Positions 1 to 8,514 of a stretch of DNA of 44,877 nt are shown here, in pieces. Under the pieces are notes generated by a model. The model searched no databases, had not been told where the DNA came from, and saw nothing but the letters and a program-made list of their open reading frames with translations. The stretch is from Candidatus Saccharibacteria bacterium UBA6258 (GTDB taxonomy: Bacteria > Patescibacteriota > Saccharimonadia > Saccharimonadales > Saccharimonadaceae). Within the stretch, counting starts at the first letter, position 1. Every line of letters begins with the position of its first letter. The DNA lies in the NCBI GenBank assembly GCA_002441145.1, contig DJVK01000015.1, forward strand, positions 13,660 through 58,536, given 5' to 3'. The position numbers were made by a program, and so were the translations under genes.

Positions 1-12
1 ATTACATCATTT

Positions 13-37
13 ATACCGCCTATGCTGGCGGTATTTT
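13..37 (+). terminator. Rho-independent terminator of the upstream gene
   Basis: An 8-bp perfect stem (ATACCGCC at 13-20 with GGCGGTAT at 27-34) with a 6-base loop is followed by TTTT. It probably ends a gene lying left of the window and separates it from the thymidine kinase gene. Confidence 0.75.
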
Positions 38-80
38 GATATATACTAGCTATTAGATACAAGGTGGAGACAGGGGAACT

Positions 81-758
81 ATGAAGCAACCAGAATTTGT
101 GCATACCCATGGTGTCATGGGAAGTGGAAAGACGTTGATGGCAATTCAACGTGCAATGACATTGGATCGTCGTAAGACTATTTACGCAATCACCAAGCCT
201 GACGAAGATACTCGCGCCGGGCAACAAATCAAAACACGCTTTGGTGAGGTTACTCGCCCCATCGACTTTATAACACACCCGGATGATAACCTGGTCGAAA
301 AAACGCTTTCCACTCTAAAAGAAAAGGAGCAGCGTGTTCGCATGGGCAGCGTAGCGCATAATCTTGCTCTCATTATCGATGAAGTAAACTTTATGAGCGT
401 CGAACAAGTTCAACAAGCAAACGTTCTCGTTAACGAACATGGACTTAGCGTCTATACTTTTGGTATTGATACCGACTTTCTCGGTAAGCCGTTCGCAGGG
501 AGCCAGGCCGCGTCAACACTTGCAGACAGGTCGATAGAACTAGAGGCCGACTGTTACGGCTGGCAAGATGATGGTGACTGCAATAATCACGCATCTTACA
601 ACGCACGGCTCATCAATGACGTATATATATTTCAAGGCGAACAAGTTGCGATCAACCAAGAAGGCGAAGAAGACCTTGATCAAGAAGTTATCACAAAATA
701 CCGATCACTGTGTCGTGCGTGCTATAACTTGGCTAAGTTAGAATCACAACAGCCATAA
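81..758 (+). CDS. tdk: Thymidine kinase (type II)
   Basis: Phosphorylates thymidine with ATP to give dTMP, a salvage step that suits an organism feeding on host nucleosides. The protein has 225 residues. It shows the P-loop GVMGSGKT at 11-18, the DEVNF motif at 100-104 (the family's DEAQF) and the lasso-like segment TDFLGKPF near 131-138. The C-terminal zinc site is unusual. The second pair Cys211-x2-Cys214 is kept, but the first pair is spaced C-x8-C (Cys158, Cys167) instead of C-x2-C. The start is supported by a purine-rich ribosome binding site (aggtggag, then agggga) just upstream. It is followed by dnaX after 27 bases. The family call is secure; whether zinc is bound is uncertain. Confidence 0.9.
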   Translation: MKQPEFVHTHGVMGSGKTLMAIQRAMTLDRRKTIYAITKPDEDTRAGQQIKTRFGEVTRPIDFITHPDDNLVEKTLSTLKEKEQRVRMGSVAHNLALIIDEVNFMSVEQVQQANVLVNEHGLSVYTFGIDTDFLGKPFAGSQAASTLADRSIELEADCYGWQDDGDCNNHASYNARLINDVYIFQGEQVAINQEGEEDLDQEVITKYRSLCRACYNLAKLESQQP

Positions 759-772
759 TTTGGATTTAGGGC

Positions 773-778
773 TACAAT
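773..778 (+). promoter_or_regulatory. -10 box of leaderless dnaX
   Basis: TACAAT lies 7 bases before the dnaX ATG, so transcription should begin at or next to the start codon. There is no Shine-Dalgarno sequence. Confidence 0.6.
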
Positions 779-785
779 AAATGTA

Positions 786-2213
786 ATGGGGAAAGCGCTA
801 TATCGTAAATATCGGAGCAAGTCACTCGACGAAATCGTCGGGCAGTCACATATTACCGATATTCTGCAGCGTTCGATCAAATCGGGCAAAATTGCGCATG
901 CCTATTTGCTCACCGGGCCGCGTGGCGTCGGCAAAACCTCTATCGCTCGTATCCTTGCTCACGAGATTAATAACTTACCTTACGACGAAGAAACGAATCA
1001 CCTTGATATCGTTGAAATCGACGCCGCTAGCAACAACAGTGTCGAGGATGTTCGTGACCTGCGAGAAAAGGTGCAAATCGCGCCGGTATCTGCAAATAAA
1101 AAGATTTATATCATCGACGAGGTGCATATGCTCAGCAAGCAGGCGTTCAATGCACTTCTCAAGACGCTTGAGGAGCCACCAGAACACGTCGTATTCATTT
1201 TAGCGACCACCGACGTCGAAAAGCTACCTGCTACTATTATCAGCCGCGTACAACGGTTTAACTTTAGGTCAATCGCTCCTAGCGATGCCGTTGCGCATAT
1301 GCGTTCGATCGCAACTACCGAGAACATCGACATCGAAGACGAAGCACTGGAGCTTATTGCCGTTCATGGTAAGGGGAGTTTTAGGGATAGCATCAGCCTG
1401 CTTGACCAACTACAGAATATTAGCGATGGTAAAATCACGCGCCGACTTATCGAAAACGTGCTTGGCCTTGCCGAAGCCGACACCGTCGATCAGCTAATTA
1501 CTGCCTACGACGCTCACGATCTGCCGACTATCGTCAAATTAGTCGACGAAAGCGAAAAGCGTGGCACCCCTGCAATCGTGCTTGCCGAACAGTTGATTCG
1601 TACCATACGCGAACAAATCCTCGAAAAACCACACCTTTTATCGCTACTCGACAGCTTACTCGAAATCACACGCTCTGCATGGCCGCATATCAAGTTGCTC
1701 ACTGCACTGACGAGTAACAGCACCCACGCTAGCCCTAGCGTACCTACACCAGCAGTAGCGCCACGCCCCGCGCCGCAGAAGCCTGCCGCCGCACCAAAAA
1801 CCAAGCCTGCGCAAGTAGCAAAACCTACTAAAGCAGTTGCACCGGCCAAACATACGCCAGCGTCAATGCCACAAAAAGCTCCAACGCCTCCTGAATCAGT
1901 CGTTATTACTAATAGCGTCGCGTTCCCATGGCAAGACTTTTTAGGCCAAATCAAAGAGCCTTCTATCGGTACGTTTACGCTGCTCGGTAGTTGCGGCCAC
2001 GACTTCGACGGCAGCAAGCTGGTTATTTACGGTGGTCGCAAATTTAATAAAAACAAGTTAGACAAAGCCGTTCCGTTACTTAGTGAGGCATTGCAAAAGA
2101 TGGGCTACGATTCTGCCGAAATCATTATTCTCGATACGCCAAAACCACCCGAAGATAGCCAAACCGCCGCTATTGTTGCTATGATGGGTGGAGGAGAAGA
2201 AGTTTCTATCTAA
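786..2213 (+). CDS. dnaX: DNA polymerase III subunit gamma/tau, zinc-less
   Basis: Clamp-loader ATPase that loads the sliding clamp in the replisome. The 475-residue protein has Walker A GPRGVGKT (44-51), the IDAASN segment near 78-83, DEVH (111-114) and the sensor-1 region ATTDVEKLP. A long Ala/Pro/Lys-rich linker (about 315-370) joins the ATPase to a small C-terminal domain. The four-cysteine zinc module normally placed between Walker A and IDAAS is absent: only about 25 residues without any cysteine lie there, and the usual ISRCQRF reads ISRVQRF. The stop overlaps the dnaB start by one base (TAATG), so the two are translationally coupled. No frameshift site for a separate gamma form was recognised. 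Confidence 0.93.
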   Translation: MGKALYRKYRSKSLDEIVGQSHITDILQRSIKSGKIAHAYLLTGPRGVGKTSIARILAHEINNLPYDEETNHLDIVEIDAASNNSVEDVRDLREKVQIAPVSANKKIYIIDEVHMLSKQAFNALLKTLEEPPEHVVFILATTDVEKLPATIISRVQRFNFRSIAPSDAVAHMRSIATTENIDIEDEALELIAVHGKGSFRDSISLLDQLQNISDGKITRRLIENVLGLAEADTVDQLITAYDAHDLPTIVKLVDESEKRGTPAIVLAEQLIRTIREQILEKPHLLSLLDSLLEITRSAWPHIKLLTALTSNSTHASPSVPTPAVAPRPAPQKPAAAPKTKPAQVAKPTKAVAPAKHTPASMPQKAPTPPESVVITNSVAFPWQDFLGQIKEPSIGTFTLLGSCGHDFDGSKLVIYGGRKFNKNKLDKAVPLLSEALQKMGYDSAEIIILDTPKPPEDSQTAAIVAMMGGGEEVSI

Positions 2214-3565
2214 TGGCCGACAAAAAAGAAGTATCAGCAGGGAAGGTGCCACCACAAAATCTCGACGCCGAGATGAGTTTGATTGGTGCCGTATTAATCG
2301 ACGAGGAAATCCTCGCCGACGTTTCTGAGCTTGTCGCACCAAAAGACTTTTACGATAAACGACACGGTGCGATTTTTGGCGGCATGATGCGCCTTTACGA
2401 AAAGCACAAACCGGTCGACTTACTTACACTAACTGAAGAACTTAAAAAGCGTGACCAACTCGACGCAGTTGGCGGTTCATCATATTTGACCGAACTTACC
2501 AACTACGTACCAACCTCATCGCATGCGCACGCCTACGCCGAGCTCGTGGCCCAAAAGGCCGTTCGTCGTCGCCTTATCAAAGCGAGTGCCGAAATCTCAG
2601 AAATGGGATTCGACGAAGAGACGACCACTCAGGAACTACTCGAAAAGGCAGAGGCTGAACTATTCAGCGTATCCGACCAATCACTCAAGCAAGATCTTGT
2701 CAGTATCGAAAGCATCCTGACCGAAAGTTTCGACCGCATCGAAGAGCTTCACCGAAACAAGGGCGCGTTGCGTGGTATTCGCACCGGTTACCGTGATCTC
2801 GACAATATGACCGCCGGCCTGCAGCGTAGCGACCTTATCATTCTCGCCGCGCGTCCTGCCATGGGTAAGACCACCCTCGTGACAAACCTTGCGTATAACG
2901 TTGCGACCATCGCCAAGATGCCCGTACTGTTCTTTAGCCTCGAGATGAGCAAAGAACAACTTGTCGACCGTATGCTCGCTGACGCATCCGGTGTCGACAG
3001 CTGGAATATCCGTACCGGTAACTTGAGTGATGAAGACTTTTCTAAGATTTCAGAGGCAATGGGCGAAATGGCCGAAGCGCCGATTTTTATCGATGACACG
3101 CCAGGCCTTTCAGTACTCGAAATGCGCACCAAGGCACGCCGCGTCGCTCACGACCAGCCGCTCGGGCTTGTGATCGTCGACTACTTGCAGCTCATGCAAG
3201 GGTCGGGCAACCACAACGGCAACCGCGTGCAAGAGGTGAGTGAAATCAGCCGTGGCCTTAAGTTGATCGCACGCGAACTTAACGTTCCACTTATCGCATT
3301 GTCACAGTTAAGTCGTAGTGTCGAATCACGCACACCACCGATTCCACAGCTATCCGACCTTCGTGAATCTGGATCGATCGAGCAAGATGCCGACATCGTA
3401 TCATTCATTTATCGTCCCGCTTATTACGAGCCAGATAACCCTGAAGTTGCCAACATTACTGACCTGATTATCGCCAAGCACCGTAACGGTCCAGTCGGCA
3501 AGGTACAACTATATTTCCACCCAGAACGACTCAGGTTCATGTCGCTCGACAAACGTCACGAGTAA
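2213..3565 (+). CDS. dnaB: Replicative DNA helicase DnaB
   Basis: Hexameric 5'-3' helicase that unwinds DNA ahead of the replication fork. Its 450 residues are the usual family length. The N-terminal DnaB domain starts at VPPQNLDAEMSLIGA. A linker leads to the RecA-like domain with Walker A ARPAMGKTT (about 213-221), the Walker B segment LVIVDYLQLM, and the downstream LSQLSR and DLRESGSIEQDAD motifs. There is no intein. The ATG shares a base with the dnaX stop codon, so the pair forms a replication operon. Confidence 0.96.
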   Translation: MADKKEVSAGKVPPQNLDAEMSLIGAVLIDEEILADVSELVAPKDFYDKRHGAIFGGMMRLYEKHKPVDLLTLTEELKKRDQLDAVGGSSYLTELTNYVPTSSHAHAYAELVAQKAVRRRLIKASAEISEMGFDEETTTQELLEKAEAELFSVSDQSLKQDLVSIESILTESFDRIEELHRNKGALRGIRTGYRDLDNMTAGLQRSDLIILAARPAMGKTTLVTNLAYNVATIAKMPVLFFSLEMSKEQLVDRMLADASGVDSWNIRTGNLSDEDFSKISEAMGEMAEAPIFIDDTPGLSVLEMRTKARRVAHDQPLGLVIVDYLQLMQGSGNHNGNRVQEVSEISRGLKLIARELNVPLIALSQLSRSVESRTPPIPQLSDLRESGSIEQDADIVSFIYRPAYYEPDNPEVANITDLIIAKHRNGPVGKVQLYFHPERLRFMSLDKRHE

Positions 3566-3594
3566 TACTACACCGTATGCCGAGAGTAGCGTGT

Positions 3595-3600
3595 TATAAT
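3595..3600 (+). promoter_or_regulatory. -10 box upstream of the GT-C gene
   Basis: A perfect TATAAT lies 11 bases before the ATG at 3612, which predicts a leader of about five bases or less. Confidence 0.5.
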
Positions 3601-3611
3601 TGATATAACCT

Positions 3612-5075
3612 ATGCAAAAACACGTTACAGATTACGTTCTTTACCGATGGCGATACGCGTTTGGCTATACATTCGCCATCCTACTCATCGGTATACTCTT
3701 GACCATCGCCAGCCTCTACGTCCCCGGCGGACTGCGCGAAGCTGAAATGCAATCCAGTATTCAGAGCGGCTCACTTTCAATCGAAAGTATCGAGCCACAC
3801 ATGGTCATCGACCTTCCGTATCACATCATGCAGCGCATCGGGTTCAACCTGTTTGGTATCTCAACCTTCACGATCAAGCTACCGTCAATTATCCTAGGAA
3901 CTCTGACTTGCGTTGGTGTCTTTTTGCTGACTCGTACGTGGTTCCGTCGTAATGTAGCCATCCTTGCAACCATCCTTGCCGTGACAACCACTCACTTTTT
4001 GTTCTTGTCACAAGATGGTACACCAGGAATCATGTATAGCTTTTTAGCAATATGGATTTTATTTACCGCAACCTACGTCACCCGCAATAAGCTATTCGGA
4101 ACGCTCTGGAAGGTACTGGCTGGCGTGTTCATGGCCACTATACTCTACACGCCGTTTGGCATCTATCTCGTGATCGCCGTCATGACGACAGCGTTCTTCC
4201 ACCCGCATATCCGCTACATAATCACTCGATTTAATCGACCACGACTCGCGTTAGCTGTGGCACTTGGCCTTATTTCCATCACACCGCTTATCTATGCCTC
4301 CATCGTCGATCAAACAACCCTTTTTACGCTCCTCGGTATTCCAACGGGGGATATATCACTCAAGGAGAATGTCGTCAAAACACTTACTGATGTCTTCGGT
4401 TTCATGGGAACCTCAAACGATGCAACATTGCGCCCACTCTATTCACTAGGTGTTGTTTTGCTCGCCGCCGTCGGTATGTACAAGCTACTAACCTATAAAT
4501 ACACGGCGCGTAGTTACATCACGCTAACATGGGGCCTGCTGACCGTCCCGCTCATTCTCCTCAACCCAGAACGTATAACTTATATATTCCCACTTGTCAT
4601 CTTAATGCTGGCGCTTGGTATCGCAACGCTAATCACCGACTGGTATAAATTATTCCCACGTAACCCGTACGCACGAATCGCTGGCTTGATTCCACTCACG
4701 ATTTTAGTACTCGGCCTCGTGGCGTCGGGCGTTGTACGCTACATGTACAACTACCAGCACAATCCTGAAGTTTTGAGCCACTATTCACATGACTTAAGAC
4801 TACTTGACGAAGAATTAGGCGAGTCGTACGCGAACCCTAAGTCGACACGAGTCGTGGTGACGAGTAGCGAACTCGGTTTTTATAATCTTGTCGCACACTA
4901 CGACGAACGTTTTGCGGCATCTACGGATATCGTCAACGCACCCGTCAATGTCATCTATAGCCGTCAGGCGTACATCGCAAATAAACCGGCGGTCGACAAA
5001 GTCGACAGGATTATTACCAATTGGCGCGCAACAGATGGTGACCGGTTCTACATCTATAAAACTGCTGCAAAATAA
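3612..5075 (+). CDS. GT-C fold membrane glycosyltransferase-like protein (ArnT/PMT type)
   Basis: Predicted polytopic membrane protein of 487 residues with about ten hydrophobic segments. The first is at about 17-37. It is followed by an outer loop containing GGLREAE near residues 40-46, resembling the acidic first-loop motif of lipid-linked-sugar transferases (GT39/GT83). A soluble C-terminal segment of roughly 100 residues follows. Such enzymes move a sugar from a polyprenyl carrier to a surface lipid or protein. Donor and acceptor cannot be read from the sequence. It is a single gene with its own promoter between dnaB and ybaB. The fold call is moderate and the exact activity unknown. Confidence 0.65.
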   Translation: MQKHVTDYVLYRWRYAFGYTFAILLIGILLTIASLYVPGGLREAEMQSSIQSGSLSIESIEPHMVIDLPYHIMQRIGFNLFGISTFTIKLPSIILGTLTCVGVFLLTRTWFRRNVAILATILAVTTTHFLFLSQDGTPGIMYSFLAIWILFTATYVTRNKLFGTLWKVLAGVFMATILYTPFGIYLVIAVMTTAFFHPHIRYIITRFNRPRLALAVALGLISITPLIYASIVDQTTLFTLLGIPTGDISLKENVVKTLTDVFGFMGTSNDATLRPLYSLGVVLLAAVGMYKLLTYKYTARSYITLTWGLLTVPLILLNPERITYIFPLVILMLALGIATLITDWYKLFPRNPYARIAGLIPLTILVLGLVASGVVRYMYNYQHNPEVLSHYSHDLRLLDEELGESYANPKSTRVVVTSSELGFYNLVAHYDERFAASTDIVNAPVNVIYSRQAYIANKPAVDKVDRIITNWRATDGDRFYIYKTAAK

Positions 5076-5077
5076 CG

Positions 5078-5105
5078 TATAATATTACAGAGTAATTCAC
5101 GGAGG
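5078..5105 (+). promoter_or_regulatory. Promoter and ribosome binding site of ybaB-recR
   Basis: TATAAT at 5078-5083 gives a leader of roughly 26 bases that carries a strong GGAGG at 5101-5105, 10 bases before the ybaB ATG. This is a leadered, Shine-Dalgarno type unit, in contrast to the leaderless genes around it. Confidence 0.65.
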
Positions 5106-5115
5106 AAATTTAGTT

Positions 5116-5406
5116 ATGGCTTTTGATCAAATGAAGATGTTGAATGATCTTCGCAAAGCGCAAAAAGATCTTGCAAAAGAAATCGTCGAAGTAGAGGCAG
5201 GCGATGGTGCTGTCATCGTTCAGATTACCGGCGAACTTAAAGTGAAGAGTGTTAAAATCGACCCTGAATACGTCGATCTCGAAGACATTCACGAACTTGA
5301 ACACTGGATCGAAATCGCTATCCGCGATGGCATGGCGAAGGCACAAGAAATCGCCGCCGAGAAGATGAAGCCGCTCATGGGTGGCCTCGGCAACCTCGGA
5401 CTATAA
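5116..5406 (+). CDS. ybaB: YbaB/EbfC family nucleoid-associated protein
   Basis: Small DNA-binding protein of 96 residues, slightly shorter than the usual 100-110. The N-terminal helix contains KMLNDLRKAQKDLAKE. A beta-hairpin region follows (VIVQITGELKVKSVKIDPE), then a C-terminal helix and the glycine-rich end GGLGNLGL. The family forms dimers that bind DNA and usually sits between dnaX and recR, as here apart from two intervening genes. The recR start lies two bases after its stop, so the two are cotranscribed. Confidence 0.9.
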   Translation: MAFDQMKMLNDLRKAQKDLAKEIVEVEAGDGAVIVQITGELKVKSVKIDPEYVDLEDIHELEHWIEIAIRDGMAKAQEIAAEKMKPLMGGLGNLGL

Positions 5407-5408
5407 TA

Positions 5409-6026
5409 ATGTCTCGACTACTGCCTAAAGCGCTACTTAGCGTTATTGATGAACTCGGGCGACTCCCGGGTGTGGGCGCACGTACTGCAGAACGCTACGC
5501 GTACTATTTGTTACGCACAGACGACCGTACGGCGCGTAGTTTATCGCAGGCAATCGCAGCACTCCACGAGGGTGTTAAAATATGCCCGGTAACATTTGCG
5601 TTAATCGACCCAGACGAAGACGTGTCGCCGCTTTATAGTGATGACGATCGCAACAAAAAGATGATTGCCGTCGTCGAAGAGCCACTTGATATCGTCGCAC
5701 TTGAGCGTACCGGCCAATACAGCGGGACATACCATGTATTAGGTGGGGCTATTTCACCGATTGATGGTGTCGGCCCTGAGCAATTGCATATCCCCGAACT
5801 AATCGAGCGCATCAAAAAGGATGGCGTGGACGAAGTGATTATTGCGACGAACGCAAGCGTAGAAGGTGAGTCTACAGCGCTATTCATTCAACGCCAAATG
5901 CAGCAAGCAAAGCTCGATACGAAAGTAAGTCGCTTGGCGCGTGGCATACCGGTTGGCGTCGACCTAGAGTACGCCGATCAGATTACGCTGACGCACGCCC
6001 TCGAGGGCCGTCGCACACTTCATTAG
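5409..6026 (+). CDS. recR: Recombination protein RecR, zinc-finger-less
   Basis: Part of the RecFOR route that loads RecA onto gapped DNA. The 205-residue protein has the N-terminal helix-hairpin-helix (ELGRLPGVGARTAERYA, about 15-31). The Toprim domain carries VVEEPLDIVALE, LGGAISPIDGVGPE and ATNASVEGESTA. The C-terminus has RLARGIPVGVDLEY and DQITLTHALEGR. The C4 zinc finger between the two is degenerate. Only Cys59 remains. The positions of the other three cysteines read T62 and the DVSPLYSD stretch (71-78). The start is set by tight coupling to ybaB. Confidence 0.93.
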   Translation: MSRLLPKALLSVIDELGRLPGVGARTAERYAYYLLRTDDRTARSLSQAIAALHEGVKICPVTFALIDPDEDVSPLYSDDDRNKKMIAVVEEPLDIVALERTGQYSGTYHVLGGAISPIDGVGPEQLHIPELIERIKKDGVDEVIIATNASVEGESTALFIQRQMQQAKLDTKVSRLARGIPVGVDLEYADQITLTHALEGRRTLH

Positions 6027-6061
6027 TCGTCGCGCACCTCGGTCATCTATTATCATTATGT

Positions 6062-6067
6062 TATACT
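6062..6067 (+). promoter_or_regulatory. -10 box of leaderless nrnA-like gene
   Basis: TATACT lies 7 bases before the ATG at 6075, with no room for a Shine-Dalgarno leader. Confidence 0.6.
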
Positions 6068-6074
6068 GAGACTA

Positions 6075-7079
6075 ATGTTAGACCAAGCAAAAACCCTTAT
6101 CGAAGCGGCAACGTCGATTGTCGTTATTCAGGCCGAAAACCCCGACGGTGACAGTGTCGGTAGCTCTGTTGCACTCGAAGAAATCTTGAGCGACCTAGGC
6201 AAAAAAGTACAGATGTACTGCCCGGTCGATATTCCAAAATATTTACGTTACATCAAAGGCTGGGACCGCGTGCAGTCAGACTTTAACGTGCATGCAGACT
6301 TAGCAATCATCGTCGATACCAGTGCCGACGTGCTCATCAGCAAAGTACTTGAGACACCCGGCGTTCGCCATTTCCTCGAATCCCACCCCGTACTCGTACT
6401 CGACCATCATATAACCGCATCGACACTCAGCTTCGACCACACACTAGTATCGCAAGATGTCGTTGCGACCGGTGAACTAATTTATAACCTTGCAAGCATG
6501 TCGAAGTGGGCTATCAGCCCGCAAGCAGCCGAGAATATGCTTATCGCCATCATGAGCGACAGCCTAGGCCTGACGACGCAAAACACGACTGCCGACACGT
6601 TTCAGGTTGCGACCGAGCTCATCCGCCTAGGTGCAAGCAATGCAGCTATCGAAGCTCGTCGCCGTGAGTTCATGAAAAAGTCACCAGAAATACTTGCGTA
6701 CAAAGGCGAGCTGATTGGCCGTATTGAATATCTGCTCGAAGGTAAACTCGCGCTTGTACATATTCCATGGTCAGACATCGCGGAATACAGTGATCAATAC
6801 AATCCGAGTATGCTCGTACTCGATGAAATGCGCCTTGTTGAGGGCGTACAGGTCACCTGTGCGATCAAAACCTATCCAGACGGTAAAGTTACCGGTAAGT
6901 TACGCTGTAACACGCCCGTCGCAGATGTAATCGCAGGATTCTTCGGTGGCGGCGGTCATGCATACGCTGCAGGCTTTAGGGCTTACGACAGCTACGATGC
7001 GATCGTTAAAGAACTCGTTGATGCCACCGATAAAGCAGTGAGGGATTATGACACTAACACTACACAACACACTAACTAA
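6075..7079 (+). CDS. nrnA: DHH/DHHA1 phosphoesterase, NrnA-like (nanoRNase/pAp phosphatase)
   Basis: The family hydrolyses short oligoribonucleotides, pAp or cyclic dinucleotide products with Mn2+. The 334-residue protein shows motif I as AENPDGDSVGS (20-30), motif II DTSAD (81-85), the DHH motif at 110-112 and the DHHA1 signature GGGGHAYAAGF near 289-299. Motif I normally starts with a metal-binding histidine (H-x-N-P-D-G-D); here that place is Ala20. The other acidic and histidine ligands remain, so activity is likely but the metal site is altered. The cysS start lies 32 bases inside its 3' end, so the two are coupled. Confidence 0.85.
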   Translation: MLDQAKTLIEAATSIVVIQAENPDGDSVGSSVALEEILSDLGKKVQMYCPVDIPKYLRYIKGWDRVQSDFNVHADLAIIVDTSADVLISKVLETPGVRHFLESHPVLVLDHHITASTLSFDHTLVSQDVVATGELIYNLASMSKWAISPQAAENMLIAIMSDSLGLTTQNTTADTFQVATELIRLGASNAAIEARRREFMKKSPEILAYKGELIGRIEYLLEGKLALVHIPWSDIAEYSDQYNPSMLVLDEMRLVEGVQVTCAIKTYPDGKVTGKLRCNTPVADVIAGFFGGGGHAYAAGFRAYDSYDAIVKELVDATDKAVRDYDTNTTQHTN

Positions 7080-8514
7080 ACAAGACGACACTTTTACGCC
7101 ACTTGTTGATAACAAAGTATCGCTCTACACTTGTGGACCGACCGTTTACGACTACCTACACGTCGGTAACTGGTCCGCATACGTTTACTGGGATATCCTG
7201 GTTCGTACATTGATCTCGCAAGGTTATACCGTCGAACGCGTCATGAATATTACCGACGTCGGCCACCTTGTCAGCGACGGTGACGAGGGTGAAGATAAAC
7301 TCGAAAAAGGCGCGCGCCGAGAAGGCAAGACGGCTTGGGAAATCGCCGAGTTTTATGCCGAGGATTTTGTGACCGGTATGGAGAAGCTTGGCCTCATACC
7401 ACCCGAACATTTAGTAAAAGCAACCGACTTCATTACCCAACAATTAGAGCTAGTCCGCATCCTTAAAGAAAAGGGCTACACCTACCAGACGACGGATGGG
7501 ATTTACTTTGATACCAGCAAATTCCCGGCATACGCTAACTTTGCAGGGCTCGACCTACACGCACAGCGCGCCGGTGCACGCGTCGAATTTAATGCCGAAA
7601 AACGCAATACAAGCGACTTTGCTTTATGGAAATTTACTCCGGCAGATCAAACGCGCGATATGGAGTGGGAAACACCACATGACCTTATTGACCTACCAGG
7701 CGAACAAGTCATCATGGGATTCCCCGGCTGGCACCTTGAATGTTCCGCGATTGCCATGAGTATTCTTGGCCCGACAATCGACATCCACACGGGCGGCATT
7801 GATCACATTCCAGTTCATCACACTAACGAGATCGCGCAAAGCGAATCGGCAAGCGATCAGCAATTCGCTAAGTTTTGGTTACATAATAACCACCTCAAAA
7901 TTGACGGTGGGAAGGTAAGCAAATCACTCGGCAATGGATACACGTTATCCGACTTAGAGGAGCGTGGATACTCGCCTATGGACCTGCGTATGTTCATTTT
8001 ACAGGGTCAGTACTCGAACGAAGGCAACTTTACCTTTGATAACCTTGAGGCAGCTAAAAACCGCCTAAAAAACTGGCGCGACCACGCAGTATTACGCCAC
8101 CAGACGCACGACCGCTTAGGCGCCGATAGTAAAAAGACTGACAGCGAAACCGGCAGCGTATCGCTGCTCGCCTCGAGTGGTGCAATCAAAGAAGCCCTCG
8201 CCGATAACCTTAATACGCCCGAAGCATTGCGTATCATTGATGAAGCGTTCGGCATGCTTGATGCCCATTCATTAGATGAAATTCATCAACACGGCCTGGT
8301 CGAATTCATTCGCACCATCGATGAGCTACTCGGCCTTCAGCTAGAATCATCGACGCCAGACATCGCCGACGATGCGAAGATGGCAATCATCAAACGTGAA
8401 CGCGCCCGCGAATCAAAAGACTGGGCACAGTCCGACGAGCTCCGTGACGAGCTACTCAAAAAGGGTATCGCTGTTCGCGATACCCCATCTGGTTCGATCT
8501 GGACTTACGCCTAA
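7048..8514 (+). CDS. cysS: Cysteinyl-tRNA synthetase
   Basis: Charges tRNA-Cys. The 488-residue class I synthetase has CGPTVYDYLHVGN, giving the zinc ligand Cys29 and the HIGH-type motif HVGN at 38-41. The zinc ligand in WHLECSAIAMS and the GGIDHIPVHHTNEIAQSE segment are also present, so this zinc site is intact. The KMSKS-type motif KVSKS is near 289-293. The C-terminal helical anticodon-recognition region ends in RDTPSGSIWTYA. The ATG overlaps the preceding gene by 32 bases. The stop overlaps that of the convergent permease gene (shared bases 8511-8514). Confidence 0.96.
   Translation: MTLTLHNTLTKQDDTFTPLVDNKVSLYTCGPTVYDYLHVGNWSAYVYWDILVRTLISQGYTVERVMNITDVGHLVSDGDEGEDKLEKGARREGKTAWEIAEFYAEDFVTGMEKLGLIPPEHLVKATDFITQQLELVRILKEKGYTYQTTDGIYFDTSKFPAYANFAGLDLHAQRAGARVEFNAEKRNTSDFALWKFTPADQTRDMEWETPHDLIDLPGEQVIMGFPGWHLECSAIAMSILGPTIDIHTGGIDHIPVHHTNEIAQSESASDQQFAKFWLHNNHLKIDGGKVSKSLGNGYTLSDLEERGYSPMDLRMFILQGQYSNEGNFTFDNLEAAKNRLKNWRDHAVLRHQTHDRLGADSKKTDSETGSVSLLASSGAIKEALADNLNTPEALRIIDEAFGMLDAHSLDEIHQHGLVEFIRTIDELLGLQLESSTPDIADDAKMAIIKRERARESKDWAQSDELRDELLKKGIAVRDTPSGSIWTYA

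Noticed and set aside
1514..2017. 167-codon open frame antisense to dnaX
   Set aside because: It mirrors the Ala/Pro-rich linker of dnaX, has no start signal or family match, and is best explained as a shadow.
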